Counted from the stretch's first letter, positions 8,421 through 19,492 are shown. The stretch: 64,000 nt of DNA from Lithodes maja (GCA_037953745.1 JBAKBP010007101.1:39181-103180); one strand, 5' to 3'. The notes: a model not told the origin generated them from the sequence alone. Numbers and translations: made by a program.

Positions 8421-9312
8421 TGCCGTCCAAGCGGCCATCCTCTGCGGCGATAAGTCTGAGGTCCTCAACGAGCTTCTACTGTTGGATGTAACCCCTCTGT
8501 CTTTGGGTATTCTAACATTCGGTGGAATTATGATTCCCATTACCAAGCGTAATACCCGCATTCCCATCAAACAGACCCAGACCTTCACCACCTGGGTAGA
8601 CAACCAACCCGGTGTGTTAATCCAGGTGTATGAGGGTGAACGTTACATGGCAAAGGATAACCATCTCCTGGGTATGTTTCTACTTAGTGATCTCCCCCCC
8701 GCCCCCCACGGTGTTCCAATGATTGAAGTGACCTACGATATTGATACTAACGGTATACTCAATGTGTCTGCGGGGATCGAGTCGATGGGTAAAGAGAGCA
8801 AGATTACAATCACCAATGACAGGGGACGTCTCAGCAAGGGGGAGATCGAGCGCATGGTGCAGGATGCCGAGCGGTACAAATATGAAGATGAGAAGAAGAG
8901 GGATCGCGCATGTGCCAAGAATACGCTGCAATCCTATTGCTTCAACGTGATGCGTACCGCGGCTAACTTCGAGGAGGAGGACCGTAATAAGATAATGGAA
9001 GCCTGTGGCGATACCGTCAAGTGGTTGGATACCTCACGGGTGGTCGAAATGGCAGAGTGTAGACGCAGGCGGACACAAATTGAACAGATCTACAACCCTA
9101 TCATCACAAAGATGTTGGCGGCGGAGGCGGCGACCGGCGGCGGCAAAGAAACTACCCCCGACGGTGTCACCATCGAGGCCGAGGCCGAGGCCGAGGCCGA
9201 TCGACAACCCACGGAGGCTCCGGGGGTTTGTTTATTCAGGCCCTTTTTGTTTTTATTTAGAGCCATAATGCGTTTTTTTTTTACAGTATTTAGCGGGCAA
9301 ATGGCCTTATAG
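7317..9312 (+). pseudogene. Hsp70/Hsc70-like chaperone gene, broken
   Basis: Nearly full-length cytosolic-type Hsp70. All three family signatures are present: IDLGTTYS near the start, IYDLGGGTFDVSI at about 7893-7930, and IVLVGGSTRIPKIQKLL at about 8302-8352. The substrate domain (LLLDVTPLSLGI, QTQTFTT, NQPGVLIQVYEGER) follows. The reading is interrupted by an in-frame TAA at 7638-7640 and by apparent one-base losses near 8081 and 8390, each followed by faithful Hsp70 sequence in a new frame. The ATPase domain is also about six residues short after KNQV. The expected C-terminal GPTIEEVD is replaced by GVTIEAEAEAEAD and then a hydrophobic tail encoded by a spacer element (see findings). The breaks may be real decay or sequencing error. 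As written, no full chaperone can be made. Confidence 0.85.
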
Positions 9313-9336
9313 GGGGGATATATATTTGCGGAAATT

Positions 9337-9440
9337 ACCCTTTAGCAGAATGCAGTTTTTTTATGTAACTTATTCGGATTAAAAAAGACTAATTAACTGG
9401 TGTTTTTTTACTAAATTGACCATGTTTATATATTTTTTGT
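9337..9440 (-). repeat. Right arm of an inverted repeat
   Basis: Reverse-complement match to 430-556, starting TACCCTTTAGCAGAATGC and including TATGTAACTTATTCGGATTA and GACCATGTTTATAT. It lies just beyond the Hsp70 stop. Confidence 0.75.
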
Positions 9441-9560
9441 TTTGAGGGCGGGGCTACGGTTGCGGCGCGTTACCAGGATATGATGATGATTTTGTTTAAC
9501 CCTTTAGCGGATCCGACCGAATGTAAGACGACACCCCTCCAGAAAACTCGTTTCTTGATG
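9441..9560. other. Short spacer with tRNA-like and CCCTTTAGC motifs
   Basis: Contains GGTTGCGGCGCGTTACCAGG, related to decayed tRNA-like sequences upstream of other family genes, and TTAACCCTTTAGCGGATCC near 9497. No reading frame. Confidence 0.5.
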
Positions 9561-11354
9561 GTTTCTCCAAAAATATAGAGGTGGAAATGAAACAAAACAA
9601 ATGTTCTGGTTAAATACCCTACAATTTATTGTAAGCAAAAAAATGTATACCACACATGTGTGAGTACGGCCGTATACTCTATAATATTAACCCCCAAGTG
9701 GCCAGTTTCACCGGACATATAGCAAACTCCCTATATATTTTCCGAAATAATATTTTCACAAACACAAAGATATATAACGGTATATATAGCCTGGTTTCTC
9801 CAAAAATATAGAGGTGGAAATGAAACAAAACAAATGTTCTGGTTAAATACCCTACAATTTATTGTAAACAAAAAAAGTGAGTACGGCCGTATACTCTATA
9901 ATATTAACCCCCAAGTGGCCAGTTTCACCGGACATACAGCAAACTCAATAACCCTATATATTTTCCGAAATAATATTTTCACAAACACAAAGATATATAA
10001 CGGTATATATAGCCTGGTTTCTCCAAAAATATAGAGGTGGAAATGAAACAAAACAAATGTTCTGGTTAAATACCCTACAATTTATTGTGAACACAAAATT
10101 TGTATACCACACATGTGTGAGTACGGCCGTATACTCTATAATATGAACCCCCAAGTGGCCAGTTTCACCGGACATACAGCAAATATCCCCATATAGATAA
10201 AACAATGGCAATTATTAGACTAATTGGGGATGAGAGCATAATAATGGCAAGCGAATAACCCGTAATAATAGTAGCTTCACTAGTTTTCCGAAATAATATT
10301 TTCACAAACACAAAGATATATAGCCTGGTTTCTCCAAAAATATAGAGGTGGAAATGAAACAAAACAAATGTTCTGGTTAAATACCCTACAATTTATTGTA
10401 AACAAAAAAATGTATACCACACATGTGTGAGTACGGCCGTATACTCTATAATATTAACCCCCAAGTGGCCAGTTTCACCGGACATACAGCAAACTCAATA
10501 ACCCTATATATTTTCCGAAATAATATATTCACAAACACAAAGATATATAACGGTATATATAGCCTGGTTTCTCCAAAAATATAGAGGTGGAAATGAAACA
10601 AAACAAATGTTCTGGTTAAATACCCTACAATTTATTGTGAACACAAAATTTGTATACCACACGTGTGAGTATGGCCGTATACTCTATAATATGAACCCCC
10701 AAGTGGCCAGTTTCACCGGACATACAGCAAATATCCCCATAAAAACAATGGCAATTATTACACTAATTGGGGATGAGAGCATAATAATGGCAAGCGAATT
10801 ACCCGTAATAATAGTAGCTTCACTAGTTTTCCGAAATAATATTTTCACAAACACAAAGATATATAGCCTGGTTTCTCCAAAAATATAGAGGTGGAAATGA
10901 AACAAAACAAAATGTTCTGGTTAAATACTACAGTTTATTGTAAAAAAAAAATATACCACACATGTGTGAGTACGGCCGTATAATATGAACCCCCAAGTGG
11001 CCAGTTTCACCAGGCATACAGCAAATATCCCCATATAGATAAAACAATGGCAATTATTACACTAATTGGGGATGAGAGCAGAATAATGGCAAGCGAATTA
11101 CCCGTAATAATAGTAGCTTCACTAGTTTTCCGAAATAATATTTTCACAAACACAAAGATATATAGCCTGGTTTCTCCAAAAAATATAGAGGTGGAAATGA
11201 AACAAAACAAATTTTCTGGTTAAATACTACAGTTTATTGTAAAATAAAAATTATACCACACATGTGTGAGTACGGCCGTATAATATGAACTCCCAAGTGG
11301 CCAGTTTCACCAGGCATACAGCAAATATCCCCATATTGTACTAGATAAAACAAT
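9561..11354 (-). repeat. Tandem array of glycoprotein 3' ends
   Basis: GTTTCTCCAAAAATATAGAG recurs at 9561, 9794, 10017, 10328, 10567, 10871 and 11170 (the last with one extra A), giving units of about 223-239 and 299-311 bases. Each unit has GTTCTGGTTAAATAC, a minus-strand poly(A) block (TTTATTGT), a GAGTACGGCCGTAT block and CCCCAAGTGGCCAGTTTCACC. The longer units also keep, on the minus strand, codons for the hydrophobic C-terminus of the glycoprotein (AIIMLSSPIS-type). They are therefore gene 3' ends without the rest of the gene. No full gene lies inside. Confidence 0.75.
11233..11238 (-). terminator. Poly(A) signal of glycoprotein copy 3
   Basis: Minus-strand AATAAA in the conserved CTACAGTTTATTGTAA block, about 115 bases past the predicted end of the gene at 11355. 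Confidence 0.6.
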
Positions 11355-12338
11355 TTAAATTATTACACTAATTGGGGATGAGAGCAGAATAATGGAAAGC
11401 GAATTACCCGTAATAATAGTAGCTTTACTAGAAACACAATTAGGAATGACCTTCGCCCCATTGACACCCAACAAATACCAATCCCCAGAGCAGGCTTCCG
11501 CTCCGTGGTGTTCCCCCGTGACGGAGAGAATGGTGGTGTTGGAGTTAAGATCGGCCGTGAGAGTGTGGTAGCGATCACCTCAGGAGTAAGTTACATTGAA
11601 GTGAAGTGCCTCTTGGGTTCCACGCGTGCTGTACACGGCTATATTGTATGTGGGGAAACAGGTGGAGAGCATCACTTTGATTACAATTTCCTCCACGTTT
11701 TCCGGGGAGAGTCGGATGAGATCAGCGGGTGCCAGGCTGAGGTAGCTCCACCCGTTGTCACACTCCGTCAGAGCTAGGCATCCATCATCATCCATGATCT
11801 CAAGGTTGGGGAACCTAATCTTTGGTCCCCCAGAGGTCGTGTTCACCCGGTTTACCATAGTTACTCGCAAAATGGTTTCTTGGGTCAGTTCGCAAGACTC
11901 CTTTTGATTCAACTGGGCAGTGAAGCTGTTGTTAGAAGCTGTCAGAAAAACAGTGTAGAGATTGTACCACTTCTCTCCCCCTCGGACAAATGGCGGCCAG
12001 ACAGCCGCGTGGTCCCAGCTGGTGACATTGAGACAGCCGCCACCGGCCGAACGGATGGTGGTGATGGGGTCGTCAGATGAGGCCTCCATGACCAAACAGG
12101 CGACTGGTTCGCCCTCCGCTGTCAACAGCTCCCAATAGGTAGTCCACGTTGGGTAATTACTCAGCTCCAACTGCATGGCGATTGGCAGCGGTAGTGGGGT
12201 TTCGAGACTATCCCTTGAGAAGAAGGTGGGACACGTCTGGCCAGCACACGGTACCAGCAGGGTCAGTAGGAGGAGGAGGACCAAGGCCTGATTAGGAGGA
12301 ATCCCAACCTCCCGAACACACAAACACATGCCGGTCAT
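11355..12338 (-). pseudogene. Family glycoprotein, copy 3, one nonsense codon
   Basis: Reads from MTGMCLCV with a signal peptide to LHFNVTYS (252 residues), where a TGA at 11580-11582 replaces the arginine-type codon that follows this motif in most other copies. Beyond it the same frame continues with family sequence (TLTADLNS, GAKVIPNC) and the hydrophobic tail, ending in TAA at 11355-11357. The whole would be 327 codons. The single break could be recent decay, a polymorphism or an error. The truncated product would be secreted, without the C-terminal hydrophobic segment. Confidence 0.75.
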
Positions 12339-13680
12339 AACGATGCTTCCCGGTTAAACACGTGTGCAACGTTTCTCAGCAGATAACTTCTTCGGCTCCT
12401 CATAATATATTTATTACACCGTGTACATACGCGTGGTGGAGGTGTGTGTGGAGTACGGCTCTAAATACAAAAAAACAACCAAGGGTCTCCCCCAAGCGGG
12501 CCTGACTTGAGAAGAAGGTGGGACACGTCTGGCCAGCACATGGTACCAGCAGGGTCAGTAGGAGGAGAAGGACCAAGACCTGCTTAGGAGGAATCCCAAC
12601 CTCCCGAACACACAAACACATGCCGGTCATAACGATGCTTCCCGGTTAAACACGTGTGCAACGTTTCTCAGCGGATAACTTCTTCGGCTCCTCATATTAT
12701 ATTTATTACACCGTGTACATACGCGCGGTGGAGGAGGTGTGTGTGGAGTACGGCTCTAAATACAAAAAAACAACAACCAAGGGTCTCCCCCAAGCGGGCC
12801 TGACTTGAGAAGAAGGTGGGACACGTCTGGCCAGCACACGGAACCAGCAGGGTCAGTAGGAGGAGGAGGACCAAGGCCTGCTTAGAAGGAATCCCACCTC
12901 CCGAACACACAAACACATGCCGGTCATAACTATGCTTCCCGGTTAAACACGTGTGCAACGTTTCGCAGCGGATAACTTCTTCGGCTCCTCATATTATATT
13001 TATTACACCGTGTACATACGCGCGGTGGAGGAGGTGTGTGTGGAGTACGGCTCTAAATACAAAAAAAAACAACCAAGGGTCTCCCCCAAGCGGGCCTGAC
13101 TTGAGAAGAAGGTGGGACACGTCTGGCCAGCACACGGAACCAGCAGGGTCAGTAGGAGGAGGAGGACCAAGGCCTGCTTAGGAGGAATCCCACCTCCCGA
13201 ACACACAAACACATGCCGGTCATAACGATGCTTCCCGGTTAAACACGTGTGCAACGTGTTTCTCAGCGGATAACTTCTTCGGCTCCTCATATTATATTTA
13301 TTACACCGTATATACACGCGTGGAGTACGACTCTAAATAAAAAAAAGTCTCCCCCGCTCTAAATACAAAAAAAACAAGGGTCTCCCCCAAGCGGGCCTGA
13401 CTTGAGAAGAAGGTGGGACACGTCTGACCAGCACACGGAACCAGCAGGGTCAGTAGGAGGAGGACCAAGGCCTGCTTAGGAGGAATCCCACCTCCCGAAC
13501 ACACAAACACATGCCGGTCATAACGCGGTGCAACGTTTCGCAGCAGATAACTTCTTCGGCTCCTCATAATATATTTATTACACCGTGCACACACGCGTGA
13601 TGAAGGTGTGTGTGGAGTACGACTCTAAATAAAAATAAAAAAATAAGGGTCTCCCCCAAGCGGCCTGACCACATTGGGAT
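12339..13680 (-). repeat. Tandem array of internally deleted glycoprotein units
   Basis: Four truncated units of about 292-298 bases. The family start codon region (CCGGTCAT) recurs at 12338, 12630, 12927, 13223 and 13521. Each unit keeps the start, signal peptide and first mature residues (LVPCAGQTCPTFFS). It then jumps straight into the 3'-flank block (CCCAAGCGGGCC, AGTACGGCTCTAAATA), so the central coding region is missing. In later units a base lost before the GGIPPKQ codons puts the start out of frame with the signal peptide. Short secreted peptides are possible from some units but not supported further. Confidence 0.75.
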
Positions 13681-14062
13681 TGGTGAGAGTCCACCACTAA
13701 AGGGTTAACATGTATATGGTAGACACATAAAAAACGGGTTATTTTAGAGTGCCTAAAAACTAGGCTAGTCCCCGGGGCTCCCCCCCCCCCCCCTAAAAAT
13801 TGTGTGTTTTTTTCTTCCTGAGAGTTTATGTAAAGGGTGGGAAATGAAACGATTTTTCTGGTTAATTACAGTTTATTGTAAAAAAAAATCATACCATGGA
13901 GGTGTAGTACAGGTCTAAATAAAAACAAAAATAGAGGGGGGGGGGCCAGTAATACTGAATAATAACCCCGAAGCGGCCAAACAATACATAGCCATATAAG
14001 TAACTTTGGATTGGCGAGCCGTTTACCCGTAAATTGCGTAAGGACGTGCGAGGGTTAATATG
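13681..14062. other. Spacer with long C and G runs
   Basis: No gene. A run of 14 C lies at 13780-13793 and a run of about 10 G near 13935. A CCTAAAAACTAGGCTAGT piece is satellite-like. A minus-strand poly(A) signal for the next gene copy lies at 13872-13877. Confidence 0.55.
13872..13877 (-). terminator. Poly(A) signal of glycoprotein copy 4
   Basis: Minus-strand AATAAA in the conserved TACAGTTTATTGTAAA block, about 190 bases past the end of the copy at 14063. Confidence 0.55.
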
Positions 14063-14876
14063 CTAATTAATTGGGGATGAGAGCAGCGAAGTACCAGCTT
14101 TACTAGAAACACAAATAGGAATAACCCTCGCACCCTTGACACCCAAAAAGTACCATTCCCTAGAGCAGTCGTCCCATTGTCCGTTGCGTACACTCGAGAT
14201 GGAGAGAATGGTGTTGGAGTTAATATCGGCCGTGAGAAAGTGGAAACTATCACTAAGGGAGTAAGTTAGGTTTAGGTGAAGTGCCTCTCGGGTTCCATGC
14301 GTGTTGTATATGGCATAAATAGGGTCGGGGAAACAGAGGGCGAGCGACACTGAGACTACAATTTCCTCACTTCCGGCGAGAGTCGGATGAGATTAGGCTG
14401 AGGTGGCTCCATCCGCTCTCCCGGTCTACCATAGTTACTCGCGACACGGTTGCTGGGGTTAGTTCGCCAGCCTCCTTTTGCTTCAGCTGGACAGTGAAGC
14501 TGTTGCTAGAAGCTGTCAGAAAGAAAGTGAAGAATTTGAACCACACCCCTAGGATAAATGGAGGCCCGTGTTCCCAGCTGGTGACATTGAGACAGCCGAC
14601 ACCGGCCGAACGGATGGTGTTGTTGTTGAAGAAAGAATTATCCATGACCAAACAGGCAGCTGGCGAGCCCTCCGCTGTCAATAGCTCCCAATAGGCGGTC
14701 CACCATATATGTTTAAACAGAGGCATCAACTGCACGGTGATTGGTTGCGGTAATGGGACTGTGAGACTGGCGTTTGATGAGATAATGGGGCACGCCTGGG
14801 GAACCAGCAGGGTCAGCAGCAGGAGGACCAAGGACTGCTTAGGAGGAATCCCACCTCCAAGATCTCTGCCGGTCAT
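14063..14876 (-). pseudogene. Family glycoprotein, copy 4, deleted and frameshifted
   Basis: The N-terminal part (14367-14876, 169 residues) has MTGRD, the signal peptide and landmarks to VTMVDR. It then skips about 30 codons containing the DDGCLALT region and runs out of frame after HLSL. The C-terminal part (14063-14350) continues in another frame from the CFPDPIYAIYN segment to GARVIPIC and a shortened tail. The sister copy at 15405-16382 shows what was lost. The product, if any, would be a truncated secreted protein. Confidence 0.8.
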
Positions 14877-15404
14877 CGTGATATTTCCTGTAAATTACAG
14901 CATGGTTATAAACACTATAATTGAGCACTAATATATTTATTTATTAACCCTCCCAGGGTGCGGCGGCGGCGCGTTACTAGATGCGAAGGAGACACACCAA
15001 AAAGCTCACAGATATAATATATGTGTGTGTGTGTAACTTACCCGCCATCATTTTTTGTTTTATAACCCCAGAGGTTGCCAAATTCTCTCAGTTAGTTTTC
15101 TGCCCACAGCTAAACCCCCGATGTCTATCTAATTAACCCTTTAGCGGATCCGAATGTGGTAAGTATTTTTTTAAAGCCTAAACAGCCACTTTTTTTGTTG
15201 TATTTAGATCCACACCTCGTCACGTGTATTGATTTTTTTTTACAATAAACTTTTTTCTAGCCAAGACATGAGATGTATTATCAATTAATCCCCCCTCCAA
15301 AAAGTTTACATATAGAATGAAACAAATTTTGTTTGGTTAAATATAGTTTATTGTCAAAACAAAAGGAAGGTTCATTCAGGTTGTCTTGCCCGCTAAAGGG
15401 TTGG
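14877..15404. other. Spacer with tRNA-like remnant and inverted 3'-flank elements
   Basis: No gene. GCGGCGCGTTACTAGATGCG (about 14962-14983) is a decayed tRNA-like piece found upstream of other copies. TTAACCCTTTAGCGGATCC lies near 15136. A plus-strand TTTACAATAAAC (about 15239) faces the minus-strand poly(A) block of the next gene. A short TG run lies near 15022-15033. Confidence 0.5.
15347..15352 (-). terminator. Poly(A) signal of glycoprotein copy 5
   Basis: Minus-strand AATAAA 53 bases past the stop at 15405, in an ATAGTTTATTGT block. Confidence 0.6.
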
Positions 15405-16382
15405 TTAAATGGTGTGTTGCAGAAATAAAAGGAATAATTTTCTAATGAAGAGCAGCAAATTACCCATCATCGTACCAGCTTTACCAGAAACACAATTAGG
15501 AATGACCCTCGCACCCTTGACACCCAAAAAGTACCAATCCCTAGAGCAGTCGTCCCGTTGTCCGTTGCGTACACTCGCGATGGAGAGAATGGTGTTGGAG
15601 TTAATATCGGCCGTGAGAGTGTGGAAACTATCACTTTGCGAGTAAGTCAGGTTTAGGTGAAGTACCTCTCGGGTTCCATGCGTGTTGTATATGGCATAAA
15701 TAGGGTCGGGGAAACAGAGGGCGAGCGACACTGTGACTACAATTTCCTCACTTCCGGCTTCCGGGGCGAGTCGGATGTGATCAGAGGGGGCCAGGCTGAG
15801 GTGGCTCCATCCCCAGTCACACCCTATCGGAGCTAGGCATCCATCATCCATGACCTCAAGTTTGGAGAACCTAATCTTTGGTCCCCCATCGGTCATGTTC
15901 ACCCGGTCTACCATAGTTACTCGCGACGCGGTTGCTTGGGTTAGTTCGCCAGCCTCCTTTTGATTCAGCTGGACAGTGAAGCTGTTGTTAGAAGCTGTCA
16001 GAAAGAAAGTGAAGAATTCGAACCACTCCCCTAGGACAAATGGAGGCCCTACAGCCGCGTGTTCCCAGCTGGTGACATTGAGACAGCCGACACCGGCCGA
16101 ATGGATGGTGTTGTTGTTGAAGAAAGAATTATCCATGACCAAACAGGCCGCTGGCGAGCCCTCCGCTGTCAACAGCTCCCAATAGGCCGTCCACGATTTA
16201 TATTCCAACTTTAGAGGTGTCAACTGCACGGCGATTGGTAGCGGTAATGGGGCTTTGAGACTGGCGTTTGATGAGATAATGGGGCACGCCTGGTCAGCAT
16301 ACGGAACCAGCAGGCTCAGCAGCAGGAGGACCAAGGACTGCTTAGGAGGAATCCCACCTCCAGGATCTCTGCCGGTCATCAT
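15405..16382 (-). CDS. Family glycoprotein, copy 5
   Basis: 325 residues starting MMTGRD; the second methionine matches the family start. Signal peptide with core LVLLLLSLLVPYA, then the usual landmarks: YWELLTAEG, AGVGCLNVTSWEHAAV, FTVQLNQKEAGELTQ, MDDGCLA, GTRE-x-LHLNLTYS, TLTADINSNTILS, GARVIPNC. The C-terminus departs from its relatives after SGKAG: instead of the SLSAILLSSPI type it ends LLLFIRKLFLLFLQHTI. It is still hydrophobic but apparently from a shifted frame, so membrane attachment may differ. Otherwise intact, and the close sister of the broken copy at 14063-14876. Confidence 0.8.
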   Translation of the reverse strand: MMTGRDPGGGIPPKQSLVLLLLSLLVPYADQACPIISSNASLKAPLPLPIAVQLTPLKLEYKSWTAYWELLTAEGSPAACLVMDNSFFNNNTIHSAGVGCLNVTSWEHAAVGPPFVLGEWFEFFTFFLTASNNSFTVQLNQKEAGELTQATASRVTMVDRVNMTDGGPKIRFSKLEVMDDGCLAPIGCDWGWSHLSLAPSDHIRLAPEAGSEEIVVTVSLALCFPDPIYAIYNTHGTREVLHLNLTYSQSDSFHTLTADINSNTILSIASVRNGQRDDCSRDWYFLGVKGARVIPNCVSGKAGTMMGNLLLFIRKLFLLFLQHTI

Positions 16383-17279
16383 GATGTTTCCTGTAAATTA
16401 CAGCATGGTTATTATACACACTATAATTGAGCACTATAATATATTTTATTTAACCTGTGGTGATCTTTCCCCCGAACCTGAGTTGGTGCGGCGGGGTGCG
16501 CGTTACTGGATGCGAAGGAGACGATATGATGATATATATATATATATATCCCTCTCACGATGCAGAGGTTGCCAGATTAGCAATCTCTCCTAAATTAGTG
16601 TTCTGCCCGGTAACAAAGGCTTTAAAAGTATCCCTAATAGGCTCAAAATTGCGGCAGGGTTAATTAACCCTTTAGCCGATCCCAATGTGGTAAGTAAGGA
16701 TCAATAATTTGTTTTTGTTTAGTCTATACGGCCACCTTTTTTTGTTTATTTAGAGCCGTACGAGTTAGGTGTGTGTGTGTGTGTGTGTGGCATAATTTCT
16801 TTTCGTTTACAATAAACTTTTTTGTTTTAAAAACATATGAGATGTATTTATTATCGCCGGAACCAGCATTACACCGGAACCAGCAGGAGTTATCCATGAA
16901 CAAACAGGCAGCTGGCGAGCCCTCCGCTGTCAACAGCTCCCAATCCTTGGGTTTGATGTAATTACAGCATGGTTATAAAACACCGTCGAACCTGAGTTGG
17001 TGCGTTAATAGATCAAACAAGAATAAACGTTACTAAGAATAGATGAATAGATAGTAAGGAAATGTGGTAAGTAATGATCAATAGGTATTTTTTGTTTAGC
17101 CACCTTTTTTGTTTTTATTAGAGCCGTACCACTCACATGTGCAAGACATGAGATATATAAACGGGGCTTTTTAACTAAAAACTAGGCTAGCTATAAAGTA
17201 AGATTGACTTGACCAAAATAATATTACGAGAGCTGCTGGCAAGGTAGAAAACGAAACAAATTGTTCTGGTTAAATACAT
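16383..17279. other. Spacer with gene remnant, tRNA-like piece and TG repeat
   Basis: No full gene. A decayed tRNA-like stretch lies around 16458-16525. A (TA)n run lies near 16535 and a (GT)n run at about 16769-16789. Plus-strand TTTACAATAAAC is near 16807. TTAACCCTTTAGCCGATCC is near 16663. Satellite-like AACTAAAAACTAGGCTAGCT is near 17174. Confidence 0.5.
16862..16946 (-). pseudogene. Glycoprotein fragment
   Basis: About 85 bases encoding, on the minus strand, the family segment WELLTAEGSPAACLFMDNS with no flanking gene. It is an orphan piece of the region that follows the mature N-terminus. Confidence 0.7.
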
Positions 17280-17285
17280 TTTATT
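17280..17285 (-). terminator. Poly(A) signal left of glycoprotein copy 6
   Basis: Minus-strand AATAAA in a diverged form of the conserved block (TTCTGGTTAAATACATTTTA), 337 bases past the stop at 17622. Between them lie fragments of an older family copy (about 17455-17600). Confidence 0.45.
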
Positions 17286-17621
17286 GAAAAAAATCACAAT
17301 CATACCACAGTGCACATAGGTGTGAGTAGTACGGCTCTAAATCAAATATAAAGGTCGGGTATACCGCATATTCATTTGCCCGTTAAGAGGGTCGGTTAAA
17401 AAGATTTGTTGCAAAACCAAAATGGATAGTAAACAATAATCGAATGACGTGGTGTGCCTCGGAGTTAAGATTAACCGTGGTTGTGTGATCACCTCGCCAC
17501 AGTTACTCGTGAACTAGATTCGCAGTTAGACACAGTATAGATATAAAAAAGAAAGTATGCTCCCGGCGGACAGCCGGTGTCAGAATTGCTAAAACAACTA
17601 GAACATGTACACAATACAGAA

Positions 17622-18672
17622 TTACAATAATAGAATAACACTAGTTATAACAATTGAACTTAGTATGTTAATTGGGGATGAGAGCAGAATAACGGAAAGC
17701 GAAGTGCCCGTAATATCAGCTTTACTAGAAATACAATTAGGCATGACCCTCGCACCCTTGACACCCAACGAGTACCAATACCCAGAGCAGTCCTCCCGTT
17801 CATCGTGTGCCCTCGTGATGGAGAGAATGGTGGTGGAGTTAAGATCGGCCGTGAGAGTGTGGTAGTGATAACCTCGGGAGTAAAATACGTTTAGGTGAAG
17901 TGCCTCTCGGGTTCCGTGCGTGCTGTTGTATATGGCATAATAGTAGCGGGGGAAACAGTCGGAGAGCCCCACTGCCACTGTAATTTCCTCACTTCCGACT
18001 TTCGGGGAGAGGCGGATGAGATCAGCAGAGGGCGCCAGGCTGAGGCGGCTCCACCCACTGTCACACCCTGTCAGAGCTAGGCACCCATCATCATCCATAA
18101 CCTCAAAGCTGGGGAACCTAATCTGTGGCCCCCCCTGGCTCGTATTCACCCAGTCTACCATAGTTACCGAAAAATTGGTATCTTGGGTCAGTTCGCCAGC
18201 CTCCTTTTGATTCAACTGGACAGTGAAGCTGTTGTTAGAAGCTGTCAGAAAAAAAGTTAGGATATCATTCCACTCCCCCCCCCATGAAAACTGGAGGCCG
18301 GACAGCCGCGTGTATCCAGGCAGAGAAAAATGAAGGCCGGACCACCGCGTGTTTCCAGCTGGTGACATTGAGACAGCGGACACCAGCCGAACGGATGGTG
18401 TTGCGGGTGTCAGAATTCTCCATGACCAAACAGGCGACTGGTTGGCCTTTCGCCGTCAACAGCTCCCAATAGGTCGTCCAATTTAGGTCAACTACGTTCA
18501 TCAACTGCACGGTGGTTGGCAGCGGTAGTGGGGCTTCGAGACTGTCCCTATTAAATAAGAAGCGGGGGCACGCCCGGCCAGCAGCACATGGAACCAGCAG
18601 TAGCAGCAGCACCAAGGCCTGCTTAGGAATCCCACCTCCAGAACACAAACATAGGTGGTCTCTGCCGGTCAT
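17622..18672 (-). pseudogene. Family glycoprotein, copy 6, frameshifted at a C run
   Basis: The N-terminal frame (18265-18672) gives MTGRD, signal peptide, YWELLT, TIRSAGV and a partly duplicated HAAVRPP stretch, then stops. The C-terminal frame, overlapping it and running to 17622, carries FFLTASNNSFTVQLNQKE through GARVMPNC to a hydrophobic tail (ILSSIVITSVILLL). The switch point falls at a run of nine C at 18275-18283 (plus strand), so a one-base length change would explain it. This could be decay, sequencing error or a variable tract. Confidence 0.78.
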
Positions 18673-19183
18673 TATGATGTTTCCTGTATGGTAATAGAAT
18701 AAACACCATGTTTGAAGAGGACAACTTTTTCACAGATTTATTCGTTCACTATCTGTAAAAATACTATTAATTTTGTAATCATTTTTACACATACACTGAA
18801 AATAGTTAAAGATATAATAATCGTGTATCTTAATTCAATGGAAAGTGAGGTGGGTGATCTTCCCCTCTTGAGGATTCAAACCTGAGTTGGGTAGGGGTGA
18901 GGTTGCGGTGGCGACTACGGCGCGTAGGAGACTAAGGCAGTATATATATATATGGTGAGGTACATAAATAATGATGTGTGTGTGTGTGTGGGGGGGTTTA
19001 CCCGCCACCACTTCCGGACAAAAAACGTTACTACGATAGATAATAGACAAAGTGTGTTGTTTTTTGTCGCTCCGAATGTAGTAAGTAAGTATATTTTTTA
19101 GCCGATACGACCACTAGATAGATAGGCAAGATGGTTTGTGTCTCTTTATTTTTTGTTAAACTCATCACGTCCAGAGTAACGCG

Positions 19184-19214
19184 TTTTCTGGTTAAACAAA
19201 GTTTAACCAGAAAA
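19184..19214. repeat. Perfect inverted repeat
   Basis: Arms TTTTCTGGTTAAAC and its exact complement, 14 bases each, around AAA. The left arm equals the TTTTCTGGTTAAA element found before the poly(A) block in most gene 3' flanks. Confidence 0.8.
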
Positions 19215-19492
19215 AAATACCACACTATTCACACGTGTGACGGCGGAAAGTACGGTTATAAATAAATAAATAAACAAAAGGGGGTCGTATATAATTGACC
19301 AAACAATACCCTTACCACTTTTGGATCGGTGAGGTGTTTTTGTCCACTAATTGTGGTCGAGGAATTTCATCATGGGTGGGTTGTGGAAACGACGGACGAC
19401 TGAGGTGTGGCAGTTTTTTTTTTGGAGAGGTTGCGTCATATGAGTCTGAAGGGGTAAATAAAACTAATTAATTTTCTAGTTAAATAATTATA

